Shown piece after piece: positions 1 to 7,713 of a stretch of DNA of 21,192 nucleotides. The translations under genes and the position numbers were made by a program. The stretch is from the NCBI GenBank assembly GCA_003248565.1, contig QFOV01000025.1, forward strand, positions 1-21,192. Reading direction: 5' to 3'. Under the pieces are notes generated by a model. That model saw only the letters and a program-made list of their open reading frames with translations. It was not told the origin of the DNA and did not search any database. This DNA comes from Stenotrophomonas sp. (GTDB lineage Bacteria > Pseudomonadota > Gammaproteobacteria > Xanthomonadales > Xanthomonadaceae). Within the stretch, counting starts at the first letter, position 1, and every line of letters starts with the position of its first letter.

Positions 1-305
1 GGCTCGGCCGCGCCCCAGAACACCAGGCCGATGCCCATGCCGGCGGCGAACAGCATCGACAGCCAGCTGGCGCGGGAGAAGTCCGGCTCGGCATCTTCAC
101 CGCCGATGCGCAGGCTGCCGAAGCGGCCGAACGCCAGGTACAGCAGGAAAGACAGTGTCAGGAACACGATCAACAGGTACATCCAGCCAGCGCCACGCAC
201 AACCTGGGCCAGCGCGGCCTGTACCACGTCGTTGAAGGGACCGGGCGCGAGGCCGGCAATCAGCACCAGTAGCGCGACCAGTGCAATGGAAATACGAAAC
301 ACCAT
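1..305 (-). CDS. BCCT-family compatible-solute transporter, N-terminal fragment
   Basis: Only the first 101 codons lie in the window; the gene runs off the left edge. The translation begins MVFRISIALVALLVLIAG, a first membrane segment, has a second segment around residues 45-65 (WMYLLIVFLTLSFLLYLAFG), and then reaches LFAAGMGIGLVFWGAAE near residues 83-99. That last stretch is the conserved GMGIGLVFWG signature of betaine/carnitine/choline transporters, inner-membrane secondary carriers that import trimethylammonium compounds coupled to Na+ or H+. The ATG is preceded on the minus strand by GGAGA at about 10 bases, a usable ribosome binding site. It is transcribed divergently from thiC. The substrate (choline, glycine betaine or another) cannot be told from this piece. 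I am confident of the family, less of the exact start. Confidence 0.85.
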   Translation of the reverse strand, partial: MVFRISIALVALLVLIAGLAPGPFNDVVQAALAQVVRGAGWMYLLIVFLTLSFLLYLAFGRFGSLRIGGEDAEPDFSRASWLSMLFAAGMGIGLVFWGAAE

Positions 306-552
306 GAAGGAGCTTCTCCGATCAAATGAGCGATTGAGGGGAGCGAGCCTGAGCTTGCAGGACAACCGGCTGGCACCATGGCGCCGGGCCGGGAAAGGAG
401 GGGCGGCAAGCGCCGCAAGGCAGTCATTCGAAACGAGCCTGAGCGCGATGTTACTGAATGGCGCGTCACGATTACGTTAGTGGCCTGTGACCCTGTGCAA
501 GGAGACGTCTGCGGACAGCAGCTGCAGACCCTTGACCGGTGTTCCTGCTGGC
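306..552. other. Intergenic region between the divergent BCCT gene and thiC
   Basis: I see no convincing gene in these 247 bases; the short ORFs here have no family resemblance or good ribosome site. Two identical 11-bp direct repeats, CGAGCCTGAGC, lie at 344-354 and 434-444, exactly 90 bases apart, and could be regulator sites for the transporter gene. A small hairpin (GCGGC, AAGC, GCCGC) lies at 403-416. I could not place a convincing minus-strand promoter. Confidence 0.5.
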
Positions 553-581
553 TTGGCTTTCCCCTCGATTGCAGGTCTAAT
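553..581 (+). promoter_or_regulatory. Candidate sigma-70 promoter for thiC
   Basis: A -35 box TTGGCT (553-558, four of six consensus bases) and a -10 box TCTAAT (576-581, five of six) are separated by the optimal 17 bases. Transcription would start near 588, which is also the first base of the TPP riboswitch P1 stem. That agreement is the main support. This is an inference from sequence; no start site has been mapped. Confidence 0.55.
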
Positions 582-587
582 AACGCC

Positions 588-674
588 CGAAGCGGGGGTA
601 CCGTGACCATTGGGTCGCGGTTGAGACATACCCTTCGAACCTGATCCGGCTCATACCGGCGTAGGGAAGCTTCG
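588..674 (+). promoter_or_regulatory. TPP (THI box) riboswitch upstream of thiC
   Basis: The aptamer can be folded by eye. P1 is CGAAGC (588-593) with GCTTCG (669-674). P2 is GGGT (596-599) with ACCC (630-633). P3 is CCGTGACC (601-608) with GGTCGCGG (613-620), closed by a four-base loop. The conserved UGAGA lies at 622-626. The pyrophosphate-side arm reads GAACCTGATCCGG...ACCGGCGTAGGGAAGC, which is close to the family consensus. TPP binding normally lowers expression of thiamin genes. No U-rich terminator is visible between the aptamer and thiC (a 127-base leader), so control is more likely translational or Rho-dependent than by intrinsic termination. Confidence 0.95.
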
Positions 675-801
675 TGTGCCGCCAGTCGATGTGCCCGCAA
701 TGGGCCGTTACTTGTCGGCGTGCGCCTTCGCTTCGTTCCGTCATGCGAATCCCTCGCGTGGCCTTCGCACCCCGCGTGTGGATAGACCAGGACGAATGCC
801 A

Positions 802-2676
<1,875 letters not shown>

Positions 2677-2723
2677 ACCTGCGGTACGGGGCGGGGCATC
2701 CCGGCAGGTGCCCCGGCCATTGC

Positions 2724-2753
2724 TTGACGCCGGGACGCCGACGGACGTGTTAG
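2724..2753 (+). promoter_or_regulatory. Possible promoter of the DUF4136 lipoprotein gene
   Basis: TTGACG (2724-2729, five of six bases of the -35 consensus) is followed after 18 bases by TGTTAG (2748-2753), a weak -10. It lies 30 bases before the lipoprotein start. The -35 is good and the -10 poor, so confidence is low. Just upstream, GGGGCA...TGCCCC (about 2693-2714) could form a hairpin after thiC but lacks a T-run. Confidence 0.3.
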
Positions 2754-2782
2754 CGTTCGCTCGTCCACACTAGGGGTAGGCC

Positions 2783-3373
2783 ATGAAACTTCGCTTCGTT
2801 TCCTTGCTTCTCGTCTTGTCCTCGCTGCTTCTGCTGGGCGCCTGCGCCAGCACGCCGCGTGTAGCCAGCCAGGCCGATCCGACTGCCGACTTTTCGCGCT
2901 ACCGCAGCTTTGCGTTCTACACCCCGCTGGCGCTCGAGCAGCACGGCTATACCACCATCACCAGCAACCGCATCCGCGCCGCGGTGCGCACGCAGATGGA
3001 GTCACGTGGTTACCGGTTCGATGAAGCCAACCCGGACCTGTGGGTGAACCTCAACGCCTACCTGCAGGACAAGACCCAGGTCACCACGATGCCGGAAGTG
3101 GATTACGACTATTACTACAGCTACCGCGCCCGCGGCTATGTTGCCGTGCCTTATTGGCGCGACCGCACCGACGTGCGCCAGTACACCGAAGGCACCTTGA
3201 ACATCGACGTGGTGGATGCGCGGAAGAAGCAGCTGGTCTGGGAAGGCGTCGCGGTCGGTACGGTGGGGCGGGTGAAGCCGGAGCAGCGCGGCGAGCGCAT
3301 TGATGCCGCGGTGGCCGCGATCTTTGCCGCTTACCCGTATCGCGCCGGGATGGCGACCAGTCCGGGCCCCTGA
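2783..3373 (+). CDS. DUF4136-family lipoprotein
   Basis: The 196-residue product starts with a lipoprotein signal peptide (MKLRFVSLLLVLSSLLLLGAC) whose lipobox LGAC places the lipidated cysteine at residue 21. The mature part has the pattern of DUF4136 lipoproteins: ADFSRYRSFAFY near the start, IRAAVRTQMESRGYRF and the acid/aromatic stretch PDLWVNLNAYLQDK in the middle, then GTLNIDVVDARKKQLVWEGVA towards the end. The cysteine is followed by alanine, not aspartate, which suggests outer-membrane sorting. A tyrosine-rich patch (DYDYYYSYRARGY) lies near residues 107-119. The function of the family is not established. GGGGTAGG just upstream serves as ribosome site. The next gene follows after about 60 bases, so the two could share a transcript. 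Confidence 0.88.
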   Translation: MKLRFVSLLLVLSSLLLLGACASTPRVASQADPTADFSRYRSFAFYTPLALEQHGYTTITSNRIRAAVRTQMESRGYRFDEANPDLWVNLNAYLQDKTQVTTMPEVDYDYYYSYRARGYVAVPYWRDRTDVRQYTEGTLNIDVVDARKKQLVWEGVAVGTVGRVKPEQRGERIDAAVAAIFAAYPYRAGMATSPGP

Positions 3374-3392
3374 GGTCCGCTCCTGCGGACCT
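3373..3392 (+). terminator. Hairpin after the DUF4136 gene
   Basis: AGGTCCGC (3373-3380), loop TCCT, GCGGACCT (3385-3392) is a perfect 8-bp stem that begins in the lipoprotein stop codon. There is no T-run after it, so it may be a weak terminator or an RNA-stabilising stem rather than a true intrinsic terminator. Confidence 0.4.
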
Positions 3393-3435
3393 TGGCTCAA
3401 CCACACCGTTCGGCACCGGCAATGAAGGGATGCGT

Positions 3436-4113
3436 ATGCAGTCGCGCTTGAGATTGATCGTGATGGCGCGAAGGCACCCATCGGCATGGTTGCTGGCGGT
3501 GCAATTGCTGGGCGTTCTGCTTTACCCGGCGATGGAGCACATGCCGGCCGGACGCGCGTTGTTCGGCGCGTTCGGCATGGTGGTGCTGGGGTTGGCGGTG
3601 TGGGTGGTGCGGCGCAGTCCGCTGTTGCTGTGGCTGGCGCTGACGCTGGCCATTCCGGCCGTGGTGTTCTCCATCGCTGGTGCCTTGTTGGGGCGCCATT
3701 CGCTGGTCGCGGTGGCGCAGGCATTCGAGAGCCTGCTGTACTTCTATACCTCGTGCAGTTTGATTGCCTACATGCTGCAGGACCACAAGGTCACGCGCGA
3801 TGAGCTGTTTGCTGCGGGTGCTACGTTTACCTTGCTGGCCTGGGCCTTCGCTTTTGCCTATTCAGTTTGCCAGCACGTCTATCCGGGCAGTTTTGTAGCC
3901 ACCAGTGAAGGCGATTTCAGGAGCTGGGTCGAGCTGCTTTATCTCAGCTTCAGCTTGTTGTCAGGGGTAGGTCTGAGCGACGTGGTGCCAGTGCATCCGC
4001 AAGCACGTGCATTGGTGATGTTGGAGCAGTTTGCAGGCGTTATGTACGTTGCCTTGGTGGTTTCGCGGCTGGTTGGCCTGACCATCTACAAGGCAGAAAA
4101 AACTGAACGCTAG
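3436..4113 (+). CDS. Ion-channel-like integral membrane protein with an atypical selectivity filter
   Basis: The 225-residue product has about six hydrophobic segments (roughly 17-33, 41-58, 62-84, 93-113, 125-146, 195-215). Residues 163-182, before the last segment, look like a pore loop (SWVELLYLSFSLLSGVGLSD), followed by VVPVHPQARALVMLEQFAG. This is the layout of the bacterial ion-channel domain (Ion_trans_2): pore helix, filter, D-x-x-P-V, then the inner helix. Where potassium channels have TVGYGD, this protein has GVGLSD (residues 177-182), so K+ selectivity is doubtful. There is no charged S4-type voltage sensor. I use ATG 3436 because AAGGG at 3425-3429 then has a six-base gap; ATG 3430 would directly abut it. 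It could be a channel of different selectivity or a non-conducting relative. Confidence 0.65.
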   Translation: MQSRLRLIVMARRHPSAWLLAVQLLGVLLYPAMEHMPAGRALFGAFGMVVLGLAVWVVRRSPLLLWLALTLAIPAVVFSIAGALLGRHSLVAVAQAFESLLYFYTSCSLIAYMLQDHKVTRDELFAAGATFTLLAWAFAFAYSVCQHVYPGSFVATSEGDFRSWVELLYLSFSLLSGVGLSDVVPVHPQARALVMLEQFAGVMYVALVVSRLVGLTIYKAEKTER

Positions 4114-4115
4114 TT

Positions 4116-4140
4116 AAAAAAATCGCGCCGTGCGGCGCGA
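4116..4140 (-). terminator. Terminator-like hairpin with its T-run on the minus strand
   Basis: TCGCGCCG (4123-4130), TG, CGGCGCGA (4133-4140) is a perfect 8-bp stem. Seven A residues (4116-4122) lie on its left side and nothing T-rich lies on its right. Read on the minus strand it is a stem followed by seven T, a textbook intrinsic terminator. No minus-strand gene is recognised to its right, so the transcript it would end is unknown. It may also act as a poor plus-strand terminator for the channel gene. Confidence 0.5.
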
Positions 4141-4191
4141 ATCATGCAGCTGATTATGTAATTTCGTCGGCGAGAGAGAGCCTGATGTCGT

Positions 4192-4208
4192 CCACGTGTG
4201 GCACGTGG
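4192..4208. repeat. Perfect inverted repeat (7+3+7) upstream of the PD40 regulator
   Basis: CCACGTG (4192-4198), TGG, CACGTGG (4202-4208) has fully complementary arms. It lies about 146 bases before the membrane regulator gene in an otherwise featureless intergenic region (4141-4354). The symmetry suggests a dimeric DNA-binding protein's operator, but the protein is unknown. A chance palindrome is possible. Confidence 0.45.
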
Positions 4209-4354
4209 GGAACTTGGTTAGAGTAATATCCGTTGCAGATAAAACATTTGCTCTGTGCGTTGATGCCTTTTGCGGAATTTGGCGGCTTGTAAGGGGTTGA
4301 ACCCGGAGAGCTGGACACAGGATTCGTGTCCGCCAGCGATTTTGAAAGACCGCG

Positions 4355-6616
4355 ATGGCAACTAACCCCACCGAAAAATCCGGCTCTGACCGACTGCGCG
4401 TCGGTGAGTGTCTGGTAGTGCTTTCCTCTCGTGAGGTGCATCTGCCAGGAATACGCAAGATCCAGAGGCTCACACCCAAATCGGTGGGAGTGTTGTTGGC
4501 GCTCGCGCGCAGGCCGGGGCAGGTGGTGACACGCGAGGAGCTGTTCGCAGACGTCTGGCCGGACACCATGCCGACCAATGACGTGCTGACCCAGGCGGTC
4601 ACCCAGTTGCGCAAGGCGTTTGCCGCAGGCGAGGCAGGCGAAGGTGCACCCTATATAGAAACCATCGCCAAGACCGGATATCGGCTGCTGGCCGCGGTGG
4701 TTTGGGAGCCGGACGCGGATGTTGAGGCGGGGGTCACTGATCCGGTCCCTGTAGATGCGGTTGAAGCAACCGCGCGCGAAGCAACGCGCTACAAGTGGCG
4801 CAGGATGCGACGTCATGGCCTGCTGGCAATCGGTATTGCCTTGCTGCTCAGCACACTGGTGATGGCATGGCTGCTGTGGGGGCGTGATGTGCCTTCGCAG
4901 GTGGATGCAACGGTTGCCGAGGGCAACCGGGTGGTGGGCAGTCCTGCGCGCCCCTATCGGCTGATTACCGCAACCGAGGACGTTGAGGTCAATCCTTCGC
5001 TCTCACCCGATGGTGCGCTGGTGGTGTTCGCGCGTGAGAGGGACAACCGCTCCAGCTTGTGGATACAGAGTGTAAGCAACGCAACCGCCACGCCGCTGCT
5101 GGCCACGCCCGCAGGGGCTTCGGATCGCTTCCCGGTATGGTCGCCGAATGGCCGCAATATCGCCTTCGCGCGCTTCCTGTCGCAGGGGGACTGCGAGGTT
5201 CTGGTGGTGTCGGCAACGGGCACTGGCCTGCGCCGCGCCGCGCGTTGCGATGGTACCGATATGCTCAGCTTTGACTGGGCGCCGGACGGTGCGAGTCTGT
5301 TGTTTGGTTCCATGACCGGCCGTTACGCGAACCGCGGTATACGCAGCCTGGATCTGGCATCGGGACGCTGGTCATCGTTGCAGTACGAAATCGGCGCAGA
5401 CGATTTCGACTATGCGCCGCGCTACTCGGCGGACGGGAGAAAGATCGGTTTCGTGCGCAATCCCCAGGTAGGCGATATGTGGGTGATGGATGCCGATGGC
5501 AGCAACGCGCAGCGCTTGACCGACGAGGCCGCTGAAATCAGGGGCTGGAGCTGGTTGGGCTCGGATGAAATGGTGTTCGGCCGCCGTATCGACAGCGAAG
5601 CGCGCCTGTATCGCCTGGATGTGGCGACGCGTGCCTTGCGTGACATGGGCATCGACAACGCGCAGAGCCCCGCGGTGTCGCGTGGCGGTGGCAATCTGGC
5701 GTTCATGCGCAGCCAGCCGCAGTTCGGTTTGTACCGCATCCCGTTGGGAGCCGATGCTGGATCGGCGCAGCGCCTGTTTGCTTCCTCGGCGCGTGATGGC
5801 CAACCAATGGTTTCCCCCGATGGCGGGCAGTTGGCGTTCACCTCGGACCGTTCGGGTGCGTTCGCGTTGTGGTGGGCGCGCCTGAATGAACCAGCGTCCC
5901 TGCAGATGATCGAAGGGGTGCGCCCCGAGGCGCGGCAGCCCATGGACTGGTCCGCCGATGGCCGGCGTCTGCTGGTGACCGGGCGAGATGCGGATGGCAC
6001 GCCGGGTATCTATGAGGTGGCGCCCGAGGAAGGTCACTGGGTGAAGCTGCCAGTGCCCGTACGTGAACCGCTGCAGGCGGTGTATGGGCCAGTCGCCGAT
6101 ACGCTGCTGGTGGTGGAACGCGGTGATGACGAGCGGATGGCGTTGACCTTGTTTGACCGCAGCCAGCAGCCTTGGAAACGCCTGGCGTCATTGGAAGGTG
6201 TGTCGCAGGTGCGCCTCGACAGCGCCGGACAACGGGTGCTGTTCACGCGCTTGGCCAGCGGCGGGCTGTGGCAGGCGGCGCCGAGCCTGAGTCCGGACAG
6301 TGTGAAAGCCGTGCACGCCGAGTTGCCTAGTCGCTGGCGTTACCGTGCTTGGGCCGTGGCTGCCGGTGGCGCCGTGGAATACCTGGACATCAGCCGGGAT
6401 TGCAGTAGTCGGCTCACTGCAATCGTCGGTGATGGCAGCAGCCAGTGTCTGGATGCGAGCCGCTTCAGTGCGAGCAACGGCCTGAGCTTGGCGCCGGATG
6501 GAAAGGCGGTTTTCATCGCCTTGGCCGCCGCTGACAACGCTGATATCGGGATGATGCGCATTCCGCAGCGTGCGCCGCGACGGGTACTCGGCTTGGCTAA
6601 GTGGTTGTCGCCGTAG
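4355..6616 (+). CDS. ToxR/CadC-like membrane regulator: winged helix, one TM segment, periplasmic PD40 beta-propeller
   Basis: The 753-residue protein begins with an OmpR/PhoB-type winged-helix domain (about residues 13-113). It carries the family pattern LTPKSVGVLLALARRPGQVVTREEL, then LTQAVTQLRKAF and the wing ETIAKTGYRLL. A single membrane segment follows at about 155-176 after a basic run (KWRRMRRHG). The remaining ~570 residues contain repeated beta-propeller (PD40/TolB-like) strands such as NPSLSPDGALVVFAR, FPVWSPNGRNIAFARF, YAPRYSADGRKIGFVR and PMVSPDGGQLAFTSDRSG. The expected topology is cytoplasmic DNA binding and a periplasmic sensor, a one-component system without phosphotransfer. 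It lies directly upstream of an AraC regulator and a TonB-dependent receptor, so it may sense the receptor's substrate or envelope state. The ligand is unknown. The ribosome site (GAAAGA) is weak. Confidence 0.85.
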   Translation: MATNPTEKSGSDRLRVGECLVVLSSREVHLPGIRKIQRLTPKSVGVLLALARRPGQVVTREELFADVWPDTMPTNDVLTQAVTQLRKAFAAGEAGEGAPYIETIAKTGYRLLAAVVWEPDADVEAGVTDPVPVDAVEATAREATRYKWRRMRRHGLLAIGIALLLSTLVMAWLLWGRDVPSQVDATVAEGNRVVGSPARPYRLITATEDVEVNPSLSPDGALVVFARERDNRSSLWIQSVSNATATPLLATPAGASDRFPVWSPNGRNIAFARFLSQGDCEVLVVSATGTGLRRAARCDGTDMLSFDWAPDGASLLFGSMTGRYANRGIRSLDLASGRWSSLQYEIGADDFDYAPRYSADGRKIGFVRNPQVGDMWVMDADGSNAQRLTDEAAEIRGWSWLGSDEMVFGRRIDSEARLYRLDVATRALRDMGIDNAQSPAVSRGGGNLAFMRSQPQFGLYRIPLGADAGSAQRLFASSARDGQPMVSPDGGQLAFTSDRSGAFALWWARLNEPASLQMIEGVRPEARQPMDWSADGRRLLVTGRDADGTPGIYEVAPEEGHWVKLPVPVREPLQAVYGPVADTLLVVERGDDERMALTLFDRSQQPWKRLASLEGVSQVRLDSAGQRVLFTRLASGGLWQAAPSLSPDSVKAVHAELPSRWRYRAWAVAAGGAVEYLDISRDCSSRLTAIVGDGSSQCLDASRFSASNGLSLAPDGKAVFIALAAADNADIGMMRIPQRAPRRVLGLAKWLSP

Positions 6617-6631
6617 GAAATTGTGGTTTCG

Positions 6632-6641
6632 GAAATATTTC
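6632..6641. repeat. AT-rich 10-bp palindrome
   Basis: GAAATATTTC is a perfect palindrome 16 bases after the PD40 regulator stop and about 100 bases before the AraC gene. It could be an operator half-site pair or a chance AT-rich sequence. Confidence 0.25.
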
Positions 6642-6714
6642 GTAGAGCTTATCGGGAAGAATTCGCCGCTTTCTCGCCGGACTTTCCTGACCCGCATCGC
6701 CAAAGTTGGCAAAA

Positions 6715-6737
6715 CGTTCGCTCAATATGAGCAAACG
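6715..6737. promoter_or_regulatory. Operator-like inverted repeat abutting the AraC-type gene start
   Basis: The arms CGTTCGCTCA (6715-6724) and TGAGCAAACG (6728-6737) are complementary at nine of ten positions around the spacer ATA. The right arm ends at the base before the ATG at 6738. It occupies the place where a ribosome site should be, and no good Shine-Dalgarno sequence is seen. As DNA it could be an autoregulatory operator; as RNA it would form a hairpin at the start codon. Confidence 0.5.
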
Positions 6738-7652
6738 ATGGTGTGCGATATGCGGCAGGTTTCGTGGGTGGATCGTGGTCAGTCGGTGTCATTCGAGAAG
6801 CCTGCGGAGGATGGCCCGCGGCCAGCCTGTGTAGGTGTGGCGCGATTGGGCAGCCTGCAGACCTCGGGCACCGTGTTCACCGTATGGTTGCAGCTGCGCG
6901 GCACTGCCTGGGTGGAATCCAAGGAAGGCAAGTTCCGCCTTCGCCAGCGCGAGTGGATTGCCTTTGAAAAGGAATCGCGCCCGCTGGTCCAGGCTGGCCG
7001 TGATGGCATGTGCATCGGTATCAGCCTGGACACCGATGCGCTGCGCATGCTCGGCACCCTGGCCGATTGCAGCGTCTACACCGGCCGCGGCCGCATGAGC
7101 CAGGGTGAGGCTCGCCTGGCGTTGCGCCTGTGGCGCGAGGCGCAGGCACCGGGCGCGACCATTCATCAGTTGCGTCCGCTGCTGCTGCATCTTGCTTCCC
7201 TGCAGCGTGACCTTGCCGGCACCGTGCAGCGCTGCCCGGGTCGTTCGCGTATCCGCAAGCGACAGGTATTCGGTCGCATGCAGCGTGCGCGCATGTACCT
7301 GGAGGGCAACAGCCACCGCGTGGTGCGCATTGGTGAGCTGGCCGAGCTGACCAACTTCTCCAGCTGGTATTTGTCCAAGACCTTCCAGAGTCTGTATGAA
7401 GAGAGCCCGCAATCCTTGTCGGCGCGGCTGCGACTGGAACGGGCGGCGATGCTGTTGCGTGATACCGACATGATGATTGGCGAAGTTGCGTCTGCCAGCG
7501 GCTTTGACAACTGCTGCAGCTTCGCGCGTGCGTTCCGCGCACGGTTTGGTGCGTCGGCCACGCAGTACCGTGAGCAGCCCGGGGCGTTGAAGCCAGATTC
7601 GGCAAAGCCTAAGGGCGGCTCAGGCAAAACCAAGGTGGCAGTACGAACGTAA
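6738..7652 (+). CDS. AraC-family transcriptional regulator
   Basis: The 304-residue product has an N-terminal region of about 165 residues without clear relatives by eye. A C-terminal AraC/XylS DNA-binding domain (about 180-280) follows with its two helix-turn-helices: IGELAELTNFSSWYLSKTFQ and IGEVASASGFDNCCSFARAF, ending RFGASATQYRE. The tail (residues 281-304) is lysine/serine/glycine-rich. I take ATG 6738 as start; the frame is open to 6570, but that would overlap the preceding gene and add 56 residues unlike the family. A second Met lies at 6750. The start codon is touched by an inverted repeat (6715-6737) and lacks a clear ribosome site, so the start is uncertain. The following receptor gene begins 61 bases downstream on the same strand, which makes it a likely target. 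Confidence 0.85.
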   Translation: MVCDMRQVSWVDRGQSVSFEKPAEDGPRPACVGVARLGSLQTSGTVFTVWLQLRGTAWVESKEGKFRLRQREWIAFEKESRPLVQAGRDGMCIGISLDTDALRMLGTLADCSVYTGRGRMSQGEARLALRLWREAQAPGATIHQLRPLLLHLASLQRDLAGTVQRCPGRSRIRKRQVFGRMQRARMYLEGNSHRVVRIGELAELTNFSSWYLSKTFQSLYEESPQSLSARLRLERAAMLLRDTDMMIGEVASASGFDNCCSFARAFRARFGASATQYREQPGALKPDSAKPKGGSGKTKVAVRT

Positions 7653-7657
7653 CGTTC
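7645..7657. promoter_or_regulatory. Palindrome between the AraC gene and the TonB-dependent receptor
   Basis: GAACGT (7645-7650), A, ACGTTC (7652-7657) is a perfect 6+1+6 inverted repeat overlapping the AraC stop codon, 57 bases before the receptor start. The heptamer AACGTTC is also present in the left arm region of the repeat before the AraC gene (6713-6719), which hints at one regulator binding both sites. Confidence 0.35.
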
Positions 7658-7713
7658 AGGGGTGTTTAACGCACCGCTAACTTTGTCGTTTGTTTAGCTC
7701 TTTGGAGAGATTG

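Noticed and set aside
676..801. A 42-codon N-terminal extension of ThiC
   Set aside because: The stretch lies in the riboswitch leader, is not ThiC-like, and the ribosome site AGGA fits ATG 802.
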